Assembly (NCBI RefSeq): GCF_003994235.2
Contig: NZ_RYFG02000121.1
Coordinates: 186,001 to 250,000, forward strand
Length of the DNA stretch: 64,000 nt
From: Candidatus Methylobacter oryzae
Lineage (GTDB): Bacteria; Pseudomonadota; Gammaproteobacteria; Methylococcales; Methylomonadaceae
Direction: 5' to 3'
In this document: positions 50,272 to 58,982 of the stretch, in pieces
Layout of the letters: each line of letters opens with the position of its first letter
Position numbering within the stretch: position 1 is the stretch's first letter
Program-made: the position numbers and the translations under genes
Notes under the pieces: generated by a model
Databases searched by the model: none
The model's input: the letters and a program-made list of their open reading frames with translations, nothing else
What the model was told of the DNA's origin: nothing

Positions 50272-51509
50272 GAGTCTGCCTTTCCAAAATCTTTATAAAG
50301 AATGATGGTATGGGGTCCCGGTCCGATGACTGGATTGGGCCCTGGAGTCGAGCCTTGACCAAGGCAACCTGAAGAAAGGAACTCTGCGAATATTGTCTGC
50401 GTATTGCCTGTATGCGTAGCTGGCTGTGTCAGAAACATGCAGGCAAGGCCCAGAAGAGGCAAATCACCACTCCCATTGACAGCTGTCGAACAATCGACCA
50501 CAGGTACAGCCACTAAGCGACGAGGTGGGTCAGACTGGGCGGTAGGAGTTGGAAGATCCCAGTTATGTGTAATTCTATCGGTCATATACTGACTGTAAGT
50601 ATCTGGGTAACCGGAACCGCCCGCATCAATGATGACGTCAGGTTTGTAGACGGAAGTATCAATACCGCCGCAACCTGGAGGGGGGCAATTGAATCGTGTA
50701 TTCAATCCCTGCGCATTCGGCCCTACATTGTTTCCCGGTTTAGTCGGTATGGTATCGCCTAGCTTCGCACAGCCTTTATAAGCTCCAGCCATGCTGTCAC
50801 GGACGCAATTGGCGCCCGATCCGCAGCCGACATCGACATTCCCGAAATTGCCGTTTCCGATCGGGCCTTTGTTTTTCGCGTCGAATTTCAGTTGTACCTC
50901 CTGCCCAGCAGTATAGCCATAGTTGTTCGTCGGTCCTCCTGTGCCGCAGGGTGCAACAGGTAAAATCTCTGGACAGATCAGCCCGGGACTCGGTCCTGCC
51001 ACGGCTCTTGCGCCAACTGGGACACTAGTTAATCCAATGGCTTGGAGCATCCATGTAGGTTGAGCGAAATCGGAAGCGCTCACGCCCACGCGAACGAAGC
51101 GGGGATTTACACCTCCTCCGAAAGGATTCAATGTATCGGAAAACTCGACGGTCACATTGCCAATAGCGATATTCTGTAGTTCGGCATTGCCTGAGTCATT
51201 CGCATTAATCGTAAACGCATTTTGTGCTGCTATCGTTGCCGTTGCAGTGCTGGCAGTTTCATCCAGTGTTTTAGCGCCACTGAGTGCCGCTGCATCCAGC
51301 GCATTTTGCATCCGGGTTTTATTCAGATAGCTATGTCCCATATCCAAGGCAAGTCCGGTCATAGCCAGCAGGGCTCCCATCCCAATCGCGACCAGCGGTA
51401 AAATGGCACCCTGTTGGCCGACTGCCATGCGACGAGGAAGGCTTTTAAATAACCGGTAGCCGGTGTGGGGTAAATCGTAGTGAATGAATAATCGGTCTTT
51501 TACTTTCAT
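50268..51509 (-). CDS. tadG: Tad pilus protein TadG
   Basis: 413 residues from ATG 51509. GTG 51563 is open too but would overlap the upstream lipoprotein gene. A TadG N-terminal (putative Flp pilus-assembly) domain with GQQGAILPLVAIGMGALLAM is followed by a helix of about 40 residues (LNKTRMQNALDAAALSGAK). The C-terminal half is Gly/Pro/Cys-rich, with many cysteines (for example CGSGANC and CPPPGCGG) that suggest disulfides in the periplasm. No clear von Willebrand domain was seen. Confidence 0.8.
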   Translation of the reverse strand: MKVKDRLFIHYDLPHTGYRLFKSLPRRMAVGQQGAILPLVAIGMGALLAMTGLALDMGHSYLNKTRMQNALDAAALSGAKTLDETASTATATIAAQNAFTINANDSGNAELQNIAIGNVTVEFSDTLNPFGGGVNPRFVRVGVSASDFAQPTWMLQAIGLTSVPVGARAVAGPSPGLICPEILPVAPCGTGGPTNNYGYTAGQEVQLKFDAKNKGPIGNGNFGNVDVGCGSGANCVRDSMAGAYKGCAKLGDTIPTKPGNNVGPNAQGLNTRFNCPPPGCGGIDTSVYKPDVIIDAGGSGYPDTYSQYMTDRITHNWDLPTPTAQSDPPRRLVAVPVVDCSTAVNGSGDLPLLGLACMFLTQPATHTGNTQTIFAEFLSSGCLGQGSTPGPNPVIGPGPHTIILYKDFGKADS

Positions 51510-51534
51510 AATGGCAATCCCAATACCGCGACAC

Positions 51535-51855
51535 TTAACGCGCCGCCCCTCCCGAACCGCCAAGAATCGAAATATTCGGCTGGCCGTAGGTGGTGGTATG
51601 GCGAAGGTCTTCTCTCGGTACGAACACGAGTCCGCGATAAGTCTTGTTTAGCACGGAATCGGTTTTGTCTCCGTCCATGCCGTCCGGCAGCAAGGCGTCG
51701 GGATTTTGGGCTTTATCGGGGTTATAGATTTGGTTGCTGACCATATTGCGCACTGATGCACCGTAATTGGCCTGGGTACGTACCGGGTTGCTGCTCCACG
51801 CCGAGCAACCGCTTAAGGCCGCCAGGCTGACCGCCAATAGCACGCTACGCCTCAT
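51535..51855 (-). CDS. Small lipoprotein of the Tad locus
   Basis: 106 residues from ATG 51855 (AAGGAAA ribosome-binding site). The signal MRRSVLLAVSLAALSGC is a lipobox with Cys17. The mature part contains ASVRNMVSNQIYNPDKAQ and a short C-terminal region. By position after the secretin it may play the CpaD/RcpB role of helping the secretin, but I do not recognise it as either family. The open frame continues upstream only through a repeat at 51926-51969. Confidence 0.7.
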   Translation of the reverse strand: MRRSVLLAVSLAALSGCSAWSSNPVRTQANYGASVRNMVSNQIYNPDKAQNPDALLPDGMDGDKTDSVLNKTYRGLVFVPREDLRHTTTYGQPNISILGGSGGAAR

Positions 51856-51925
51856 GTTTATCGTTTCCTTGCTCCGGCGTATCTTCCGAAGCGTGGGAGC
51901 CATTGGTAAAACGAATTCATCAACA

Positions 51926-51969
51926 GGAGTGCAAGCTTTGCTTGCGCCGGCAGGCGAAGCCTGCACTCC
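51926..51969. repeat. GGAGTGCAAGC palindromic repeat, copy 1
   Basis: Outer arms GGAGTGCA and TGCACTCC enclose two small hairpins (GCAAGC..GCTTGC and CAGGCGAAGCCTG). A second, more diverged copy is at 58501-58552. It occupies the gap between the secretin gene and the small lipoprotein gene. Confidence 0.7.
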
Positions 51970-52102
51970 AGCGGGCGCTACGTTGGCTCCAGGTTGAAAT
52001 GCCGGAACGCTTGATAAGCAATTGGTATTTTTCCGGGCAATGATTTTGTCCTCATAATCGTCCGCTTGATGGTGTTTTATGTCTTTCATGGTCGTCCGCT
52101 CC

Positions 52103-53656
52103 TTAAGGTTGTTGTCCGAAATGGCCGCGTAAGCCGCCGGTGTAGGTTTGTCCGGTGTTGACGCGGGTTGGCGTTTTGCGGCCTTCCGTCCGCCCCATCA
52201 GGTAATACTCAACATCGCTGGGCTCGATGTATTTGTCGGTAGGAAGTTGGATATTGCCGGGTATGATCGGCTTGACCAAATGCGGCGTAACGAAAATGAC
52301 CAATTCCGTCTCGTTCTTCAGGAATTTCTGGCTGGTGAACAGCTGTCCGAGCACCGGTATGTCGCCCAAGCCCGGAAATTTTGAGATTGTTTCGCGCATG
52401 CTGTCGTTGATCAGGCCTGCGATGCCCAAAGTCTGTCCGTCATTCAGCTCCAATGAGGAATTAGCGCTACGCTTGGTCAATGACGGGATAACGAAATTAC
52501 CGTTGCCTGCCGGCAGCACGACGGCATTGTCGGCGGATATTTCACTGACATCGATATTCAGCTTCATGCTGATTCGCCCGGTATCGAGTACCACCGGAAG
52601 AAATTTAAGCATCACGCCGAACGGCTTGAACTGGATCGTGACGGTACTTGCGCCGCCAACGCCCATGTTTTGCGGCACCGGAATAGGGAACTCGCCGCCG
52701 GACAGGAAATCCGCGTCCTGGCCGGAAATGACGGTCAGGTTCGGTTCGGCAAGAATCTTCGCCAAACCGTTTTCCTTGGCCGCATTGATGACGGTCTTGA
52801 CGGCGACATCATGACCGATGAAACGGAAAAACATGCCGTAGGGGTTGATCGTGCTGGCTCCGACTGCTGCCGCATTGGACAGGGCGCTGACCAAACCGTC
52901 GCCGCTGATTGCGCCGGAACTGAAGTCGCCGCTGCCGCCGATGGCCGAGAAATCGACTTTAAAATCGCGTGCCAGACGACGGTCGATTTCCGCTACGGTC
53001 ACGCCGAGCATGACCTGTTGCGGACCGCCAACCTGCATCAGGTTGATGACCTGGGTCGCTTGTCCTTGAGGAGCTTCCGGTGAAGAGCCGGGCTGGCGGC
53101 TGCCAGCTCCTGCCCCGGAATTTTCAACGTAGGTTCCGGATTTGTAGTCTGAAGGTTGCTGCTCGCCCCGTAAGAGAAAGGTTTCTGCGACTTTATAAAT
53201 AGCGTCCATTTTTTGCGGGCCGGATACTTGTCCGCTCAGAACAATGGAGCCTTGCGACGACAGCACCTTCGGAGATTCATTAGGGAACAGTTCGTGCAGC
53301 TTGGCTTTAAGCCCGTCCAGGTCGTGGGTGACTTCCACGTCGAGATTGCGGCCGCAGGGATCGTTTCTTTTTCCGCACAGCAGGACGACATTGGTGCTTC
53401 CCAATTTTTTACCAAGAATATAGAGGTGAGTCGGGTCCAGGATTTTGACGTCGGCCACGTCCGGATTGCCGACTGTGACATGGTCGATAGCGGAAGGCAG
53501 AGTCATGAAGCTGGCTTTACCCAATGTGACCCTGGAGGAATCGTTTGCAGAAAGATTGAATGGCACGCCTGCCAACGCCAAGGCGGTGAATAGTCCTGCG
53601 CGGCGTAACAGGATGCTGCCTTTTGAATAGGCAATGGGTTTAATCGGACTGGTCAT
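52103..53656 (-). CDS. cpaC: Tad outer-membrane secretin RcpA/CpaC
   Basis: 517 residues from ATG 53656 (CAGGGAG ribosome-binding site). The longer frame upstream is repeat sequence. A signal peptide (about 1-37), N-terminal pilus domain (SRVTLGKASFMTLPSAIDHVTVGNPDVADV), BON-like region, Gln/Gly-rich linker (about 190-210) and a C-terminal secretin domain with LNDGQTLGIAGLI and FVTPHLVKP are present. It forms the outer-membrane channel for the Flp pilus. Confidence 0.94.
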   Translation of the reverse strand: MTSPIKPIAYSKGSILLRRAGLFTALALAGVPFNLSANDSSRVTLGKASFMTLPSAIDHVTVGNPDVADVKILDPTHLYILGKKLGSTNVVLLCGKRNDPCGRNLDVEVTHDLDGLKAKLHELFPNESPKVLSSQGSIVLSGQVSGPQKMDAIYKVAETFLLRGEQQPSDYKSGTYVENSGAGAGSRQPGSSPEAPQGQATQVINLMQVGGPQQVMLGVTVAEIDRRLARDFKVDFSAIGGSGDFSSGAISGDGLVSALSNAAAVGASTINPYGMFFRFIGHDVAVKTVINAAKENGLAKILAEPNLTVISGQDADFLSGGEFPIPVPQNMGVGGASTVTIQFKPFGVMLKFLPVVLDTGRISMKLNIDVSEISADNAVVLPAGNGNFVIPSLTKRSANSSLELNDGQTLGIAGLINDSMRETISKFPGLGDIPVLGQLFTSQKFLKNETELVIFVTPHLVKPIIPGNIQLPTDKYIEPSDVEYYLMGRTEGRKTPTRVNTGQTYTGGLRGHFGQQP

Positions 53657-53725
53657 AATTGACTCCCTGAATCGTTTTTTATTGTTGTTTAGTGTTGCGC
53701 TCTCGTTCCCACGCTTGAGCGTTGA

Positions 53726-53892
53726 GCGAGTTAGACCTTCCAGGTTTTTACTGGAGCCGCTCCCGGCGACTCCAGCACTTCTGACCGCCATGGACGGAGG
53801 AAATGCCGTCATATTTCCGGTCTAACGCAGGTAAGGGGTACAGCATCCGCGAGATATTCGTGTATAACGACGAGCGTAGCGCGAGGGAACGA
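53726..53892. repeat. Composite palindromic element, copy D (hairpin disrupted)
   Basis: The left hairpin arm (AGACCTTCCAGGTTTTTA from 53733) is followed not by its partner but by about 55 bases of other sequence with its own CTGGAG/CTCCAG palindrome, then GGTCTAACGCAGGTAAGG and the tail to 53892. Its outer words TCGTTCCCACGC and GAGGGAACGA are inverted. It fills the gap between cpaB and cpaC. Confidence 0.7.
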
Positions 53893-53908
53893 AATATCAA
53901 ATTCATAG

Positions 53909-54724
53909 TTAAATCTGCTGTTCCAAGCAGGCTTGGCCTTTGCATTGGACTTTGCTTTGGCTCATTCCCCGAGTGACTGTGAATGTTTTGCCGGCAGGCG
54001 CTTCGGTCTTCGGCAGCGGCAGCACTGCTATCGCGGTCACTGTCTCCGGTTTGTCCAATACGGTCCTGTCGGTCGGGTTGCGCAGGGCGAGCTGAATCGA
54101 ACCGTCCATCTGCGCTTTGAATACGTCTTCGGCTTGATGCGGCGCCATCTCCAGCGTGACGGAACGGACCACAATCGGCTTGTTCTTTTCGCTTGTCGAT
54201 TCCTGGTCGACGGCCAAGACTTTGACGTCCTGGACGATAGTTTCCGCGCGAACTTCTTCATTCATGCCCGGCAGTTTCTTGGCAGCCAGTACATCGACGT
54301 GATTGTCCGGCAACAAAAATCCTCCGACGCCGCTGACGTCGTTGACCCTGACGGTGAAGGCGCGCTTGTTTTCGGGAAAGCCCAGCGAAAATATATTTCC
54401 GCCTTCCGGGTCGACGACGCGGCGGGTATTTAGCGGTTCGTCGGTAAACACGTTATTAATCGCGACTTTGCCGACCACTTGGGACTTGTCGGTAAACATA
54501 TCTTTGGTGACGGTGTCTTTCGGCCAATCTTTTTCAGTTACATCGTTTTCGCCGACTTCTTTCCATTGCGGAATATCCATTGAAGCAACAATCACCTTGC
54601 TGTATTGCAGCGGTTGAACGGTGTTACTGCCTAGGGAATTAACCCAGCGTTGTGCGACAAAAACCGCGCCAACGGCCAAGACCAGCGCCATAACAAAGAG
54701 CATCAGCGTTCTACTGTTCAACAT
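53909..54724 (-). CDS. cpaB: Tad pilus assembly protein RcpC/CpaB
   Basis: 271 residues. An N-terminal membrane helix (about 7-26) is followed by an SAF domain (VIVASMDIPQWKEVGENDVTEKDWP) and an RcpC-type domain (FTVRVNDVSGVGGFLLPDNHVDVL). It is a periplasmic partner of the secretin. It overlaps the ATPase gene by 14 bases. Confidence 0.93.
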   Translation of the reverse strand: MLNSRTLMLFVMALVLAVGAVFVAQRWVNSLGSNTVQPLQYSKVIVASMDIPQWKEVGENDVTEKDWPKDTVTKDMFTDKSQVVGKVAINNVFTDEPLNTRRVVDPEGGNIFSLGFPENKRAFTVRVNDVSGVGGFLLPDNHVDVLAAKKLPGMNEEVRAETIVQDVKVLAVDQESTSEKNKPIVVRSVTLEMAPHQAEDVFKAQMDGSIQLALRNPTDRTVLDKPETVTAIAVLPLPKTEAPAGKTFTVTRGMSQSKVQCKGQACLEQQI

Positions 54725-56102
54725 ATTTTGTTCTCCTTTCCATTAATGGGGGTTGGCTATTGGGGACGGACAGTTTGAAAGTCTCTGCCGGTTCAGAGGT
54801 CGGGCGTACAAAATAACTGTTCCAGGCGCGTTCGAGACGTTTGATCGTGACTTGGTCCGGGGCGCCTTCATAACGGCATTGATCCATGACCAGGCTCAAC
54901 AAGTCCCTGGGTTGGCAAGGTAGCAGCGGCCTGTCTTCCCGGCGGTAAAGCTCCAGCACGTAACGGAAAGTCGTCGCGTCAAAGGCGATGGCGTGTTTCT
55001 CGCAGACCTGCCGCCAGATGGCTTCGTATTCGTCCTGACGTAGCACTTCGAAGCGAACCTTGTAACCGAGCCTTCGCAAAAAAGCCTCGTCGGCCAGTTC
55101 GAGCGGATTCAGGTTGGTTGAGAACATCAGCACGACGTCGAAAGACACCGGAAAGCGGGTTCCGCTTCCTACGGTCAAATAGTCCCGTTTTTGCTCTAGC
55201 GGGACGATCCAGCGGTTCAGCAAGTCCGTCGTTTCGATGCGTTGCCGGCCGAGGTCGTCGATCATGTAAATGCCGTTGTTCGCTTTTAATTGCAACGGCG
55301 CGAAATATTGTTTAGTTGTTGCGTCATGGGACAGTTCCAGCATGTCCGAAGTCAGCTCGCCGCCGGTCAGCACCGACGGACGGCGGCAGCGGACAAAACG
55401 CGGATCGTGGCTGCTGTCCATTATCAGCCTGTCCGATTTATTCTCGACAGCCAAAGGATGGTGAATCGACGGGTCGAAGAACTGCACGACATAATCGCCG
55501 ACCGCCAGCGCGTGCGGAATCAGCACTGAATCGGTCATCAGATTGAGCAGATGCGTGCCGATATAAGTCTTGCCGGTGCCCGGCGGGCCGTAGACGAAAA
55601 TAGGGCGGCCCGAGTGCATGGCCGGACCTAATTGGGCAAGTATCGAGTCGCGGATGACCATGCCGTTAAAGACCCGGGCCATGTCTTCGTTTGTGACGAT
55701 GTTTTGATGTATCGATTGCGATTGCACGACTTTTTCATACAGTGCCAGCGGTACCGGCGCGCAGCCTACGTAACCGCTTTTTTGCTGGGCATCCAACGCA
55801 ACGGCGCGCCCCCGGTCCGTTAAAACGTAACGTAGCAGCGGGGAATTGGGGAGCGGGCTGAGTATTTCGATATAGCCGGACGTGCGCATGAAATTCAGCA
55901 GGCATTCCAGAACCAGCCAGGCCAACGCGGTGCGTTCGACCAGTTGTTGCTGGTTAAGGATGCCGCCCCAGTAGAAATGCTTGGCCAGCAGGTCGCAGAG
56001 AAAATCTTGTTCCAGCCCGGTTTCGGCAAGGTTTCGAGGCCTCGGGGCGATTTGCCGGACCGCTTGATCGCCAAACGCAAATGTATCGTTATACATGAAC
56101 AC
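54711..56102 (-). CDS. AAA+ ATPase embedded in the Tad locus
   Basis: 463 residues. Residues 30-110 look like a winged-helix or helical domain (QQQLVERTALAWLVLECLLNFMRTSGYIEI). The AAA+ domain has Walker A GPPGTGKT (172-179), Walker B-like IYMIDD (278-283, the second acidic residue being Asp rather than Glu), a sensor-1 Asn330 in FSTNLNP, and arginines 343-344 as a possible finger. The C-terminal part may be an AAA lid. The gene overlaps tadV and cpaB by 14 bases at each end, so it is translationally built into the pilus operon. It is not one of the canonical Tad proteins (TadA and TadZ are separate here). It may be a MoxR-like remodelling factor or regulator; the function is unknown. Confidence 0.78.
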   Translation of the reverse strand: MFMYNDTFAFGDQAVRQIAPRPRNLAETGLEQDFLCDLLAKHFYWGGILNQQQLVERTALAWLVLECLLNFMRTSGYIEILSPLPNSPLLRYVLTDRGRAVALDAQQKSGYVGCAPVPLALYEKVVQSQSIHQNIVTNEDMARVFNGMVIRDSILAQLGPAMHSGRPIFVYGPPGTGKTYIGTHLLNLMTDSVLIPHALAVGDYVVQFFDPSIHHPLAVENKSDRLIMDSSHDPRFVRCRRPSVLTGGELTSDMLELSHDATTKQYFAPLQLKANNGIYMIDDLGRQRIETTDLLNRWIVPLEQKRDYLTVGSGTRFPVSFDVVLMFSTNLNPLELADEAFLRRLGYKVRFEVLRQDEYEAIWRQVCEKHAIAFDATTFRYVLELYRREDRPLLPCQPRDLLSLVMDQCRYEGAPDQVTIKRLERAWNSYFVRPTSEPAETFKLSVPNSQPPLMERRTKYVEQ

Positions 56103-56658
56103 CTCCTATTAAAAGATCGAGAAAAGTATCCAGCCGGCCGGCCCATGCCAGTGTTGCAAAGGTTCCGAGGGCGATGGCCAGCGCATAAGGAAAAAGCAGT
56201 GTCGAGGATTCCTCCTGCTCGGGCGGCACATAAGCAACCCTGCCTGTCAATAACAGGCATTTCGCCATTGCCCCGTAGCGGCGCAGGTAGTTTGTCAGTC
56301 CGCCTTTCGCGGCCAGCAAACCTAAAGCCGCAACGGCGCCTGCGCCGGTCGTCAACGCCACGGCGAGCAAGCTATACGGCCATCCGAGAAAGATTCCCAC
56401 CGCCGCCATCAGCTTGACGTCGCCGGCGCCCATCCAGCGCATTGCATAAAAAGGTAAAAGTAAAAATAGCCCTATGCAGAATCCGCCTAGGCCGTTTAGA
56501 AATCCGCTCCATCCGTATAACCAGCATTGAAAAACGATGCCTAGTAAGGCTGTACTCACGGTTAAGACGTTGGGCAGGCGGTGGCGCTTTATGTCGATAG
56601 CGGCAGCCGCTATCAAAGCGATGAGAAGAACTGCGGTTGGCAAGTTATCCAAGGTCAT
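56089..56658 (-). CDS. tadV: Prepilin peptidase TadV/CpaA
   Basis: 189 residues, an A24-family aspartyl peptidase of the short, methylase-free type. Catalytic aspartates: Asp22 (AAIDIKRHRLPN) and Asp80 (GAGDVKLM), with hydrophobic helices around them. It cleaves the Flp prepilins at Gly and processes TadE/F. It is the first gene of the tadV-ATPase-cpaB block. Confidence 0.93.
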   Translation of the reverse strand: MTLDNLPTAVLLIALIAAAAIDIKRHRLPNVLTVSTALLGIVFQCWLYGWSGFLNGLGGFCIGLFLLLPFYAMRWMGAGDVKLMAAVGIFLGWPYSLLAVALTTGAGAVAALGLLAAKGGLTNYLRRYGAMAKCLLLTGRVAYVPPEQEESSTLLFPYALAIALGTFATLAWAGRLDTFLDLLIGGVHV

Positions 56659-57517
56659 GTTTACACTCTTTATTTATTCTTGTTTTATGGTGCGAACGAT
56701 GCCGTTGTTCAGGCGTTCGCGTTAAATTTTTTAGATTTGCGGCTCAAAAGATGAACTTGTTCCTGGGGAGCGTTTTTCCTTATAAGGAAAAATTGAGGAT
56801 TTTTTAAGTTCAAATTGATGTTGCTAAATTAACAGAGAAGATGTGTTGAAAAAATACGTACCACTACCTACGGATTGAAGATTTTTTTATAAAAATAATT
56901 ATTTAAAAATAGTGGTTTAGATGATTTTTTGCGGTGGTTTTCGATAAGAGGCATGGAAGCTTTTTGAATTTAAAGGAAGGTGAGTTTAGAGGTTAATGAT
57001 TAGGTGGTCGGTATCGGAAATATAGGGAGGGGACGATGTCGCCATCTTGCTCCCACGTAGCGCGTGGGAACAAGATAATTTGAACAGTGTTGCTGGTTCC
57101 CAAGCAGGTGTTTGGGAACCAGCGTAATACGTACCGATATTTACGAATTGATGATTTTTACCAAAATAATTTTTTAAAAAAATATTGGCTTAGAGAGATT
57201 TTGCGATAGTTTTTGACAAGAAGGACAAGCGCTGCCGTACCTGCGGGCGGTGTGTGAGAAGGGCGAACGAAGAACGGTTCGCCCTGAAAAATCAATAAAG
57301 ATAATGTTCGCCAGGATAACTTGTGCTGGCGATGGGGTGGGTTTTATCTAGAGTTAAAAGTGAGCCTTTATTGAGCAGGCGCAGCAAAACTGTTTCGCCA
57401 TTTCGCATTTCTTAGACGGAAATGTATAAATATGGCCGATCCAAAACTTCGCTAAGTAAACCGGAATAAGGCCATTCGAGCGCGTAGCGCTAAGTATGTG
57501 TTTCCGGCGGTTCGTGG
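56659..57517. other. 859-bp AT-rich region between flp and tadV with a duplicated block
   Basis: No gene seen. Contents: an imperfect direct duplication of about 105 bp (56858-56960 and 57124-57226; both contain AATACGTACC, ATTGA.GATTTTT, AAAATAATT and a GATTTT..GCG stretch); the hairpin CTGGTTCCCAA/TTGGGAACCAG near 57089-57121; CCCACG/CGTGGG words near 57052-57073; and the hairpin GGGCGAAC/GTTCGCCC near 57257-57283. The first copy lies just upstream of tadV and may carry its promoter. Confidence 0.6.
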
Positions 57518-57700
57518 TTAAGCTGCTGGCGTTATAGCTGTAGTGATAGAGGTGATTTTGGCCGTAACGGCAGTTCCAAGGCCCGTGAAAGCGGTAACTG
57601 CTGCTGCGGTTATCAACGATCCCGCTACCGCGTACTCAACCATGGTCAGGCCGGTTTCTTCTTGCCAAAAAGCTTTCAATGCTGTGTTTAATTTTTTCAT
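57518..57700 (-). CDS. flp: Flp-type pilin, copy 2
   Basis: 60 residues from ATG 57700 (AGGAGA ribosome-binding site); the frame is open 51 bases further but lacks the signal. A class IVb prepilin: cleavage at Gly17 before LTMVEYAVAG, Glu at +5 and Tyr at +6. The mature pilin would be 43 residues. It differs from the other Flp at 7 of 60 positions, only three of them in the mature part. Confidence 0.92.
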   Translation of the reverse strand: MKKLNTALKAFWQEETGLTMVEYAVAGSLITAAAVTAFTGLGTAVTAKITSITTAITPAA

Positions 57701-57981
57701 GATGATTCTCCTAAAATAAGCAGGCCAAAATTGTTTATCCAATTGATACACGACCTGACTGTATCATTGGAGGCGTTAAGTTAACCGATACCGGTTGGTT
57801 TAACGTATCTTCCAGATCCTTTCGATTCGTTCAAGACGGGCACAGATCGATTGGCTTTGGAAAAATCAATAGAAACAACAGCAGTCATCTCTGTGTCTGG
57901 TGGATTAGATCGGCTCGAGCTTAACAAGCCAGTGCCTTTTTGCTGTCTACAACTAAGCCCCCCTATCACCTCGCATTGGGA

Positions 57982-58164
57982 TTAGGCTGCTGCCGTTATA
58001 GCTGTAGTGATAGAATCAATTTTAGTCGTAACGGCAGTTCCAAGGCCCGTGAAAGCGGTAACTGCTGCGGCGGTTATCAACGATCCCGCAACCGCATACT
58101 CAACCATGGTCAGGCCTGCTTCATCTTGCCAAAAAGCTTTCAACGCTGTGTTTAAATTTTCCAT
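57982..58164 (-). CDS. flp: Flp-type pilin, copy 1
   Basis: 60 residues from ATG 58164 with an AGGAGA ribosome-binding site. Cleavage before LTMVEYAVAG after Gly17. This is the first gene of the Tad locus in transcription order. The 281-bp space to the second pilin holds no recognised gene; a 62-codon open frame in it has no supporting signal. Confidence 0.92.
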   Translation of the reverse strand: MENLNTALKAFWQDEAGLTMVEYAVAGSLITAAAVTAFTGLGTAVTTKIDSITTAITAAA

Positions 58165-58500
58165 GATAATTCTCCTAAATGAATAAGCAGGTCGAAAATT
58201 GTTTGCCCCACTGACACACGACCTGGTTGTGCGCGAGGTTTAATTCCCTTTATAGACTTCTCCGATGACTTCAACCGGATCAAAAACCGATTAAATTCTT
58301 TCAGTCCTAACGCTTGGAATAGCAAATCTATCCCGCGCCATTCACTAGCCGAATGCATTTATATGGCTCGGTGCTTAATTGACAAACCAGCGAATTAAAG
58401 GCTTAGAGTCATCGCAATTCTAATAAAGCATAGAATCCGTAAATTCAGGCCGGCTTTAAAAGCACTGCTTAAGCAATCGAGCTAAAGTTTCCGGTATTTT

Positions 58501-58552
58501 GGAGTGCAAGCTTCGCTTGCAAAGTAGGCGCTTTAGGTGAAGCACGCACTCC
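58501..58552. repeat. GGAGTGCAAGC palindromic repeat, copy 2
   Basis: Outer arms GGAGTGC and GCACTCC enclose a diverged inner part (GCAAGCTTCGCTTGC near its start). Same family as 51926-51969. Confidence 0.6.
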
Positions 58553-58758
58553 CGCTCTGAACCTTAGCCGGAAACTTATATTCAAGCACTCACGCCGGGG
58601 CTTTTTATCAGTAAGTTGAAAAAGCCCAGTCTCAATACGACCTCAAGTTGGGATCAATTTTATATAAAAAAATCATCGGTTCCATTCGTGAGAATACCTA
58701 GAGCCGGCGAATTTAAGACGATAACATTTAATCAACTTCTTTATGCAGGATAAGTTGC

Positions 58759-58866
58759 GCGAGTCGTAGACCTTCCGGGTTTTAAAAACCTGGAAAGTGA
58801 TTGCCGGAATAAGTATGCATCGATAGATAGTTGTGTATGAAGAATATGGGCGTAGTGCATGGAGGC
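58759..58866. repeat. Composite palindromic element, copy E (degenerate)
   Basis: Hairpin 58768-58798 with mismatches (AGACCTTCCGGGT against ACCTGGAAAGT), then a middle segment, then the tail TTGTGTATGAAGAATATGGG. Confidence 0.55.
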
Positions 58867-58953
58867 AAGATACAGCATTTCCCGCAAATGCGCGCGGAGC
58901 TTGGGGCAGGTTAGTCTCATCCCGGCTAAATATAGGTAAAATTACGTATCAAG

Positions 58954-58982
58954 CTGAGTTTTACTTATTTGCTTGTTATAAT
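58954..58982 (+). promoter_or_regulatory. Candidate promoter for dapA
   Basis: A perfect TATAAT (58977-58982) with a weak CTGAGT 17 bases upstream. The -10 lies about 43 bases before the dapA ATG. Predicted by eye. Confidence 0.4.

Noticed and set aside
51856-52089. Open frame upstream of the small Tad lipoprotein
   Set aside because: It reads through a palindromic repeat; the lipoprotein signal begins at ATG 51855.
53657-53812. In-frame N-terminal extension of the secretin gene
   Set aside because: It also comes from a composite repeat copy. ATG 53656 yields a normal signal peptide after a good ribosome-binding site.
57781-57969. 62-codon frame between the two pilin genes
   Set aside because: No ribosome-binding site and no recognisable family; probably chance.
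58152-58358. 68-codon minus-strand frame overlapping the flp leader
   Set aside because: It overlaps the start of flp and has no ribosome-binding site or recognised family. A gene fragment cannot be excluded, but there is no positive evidence.
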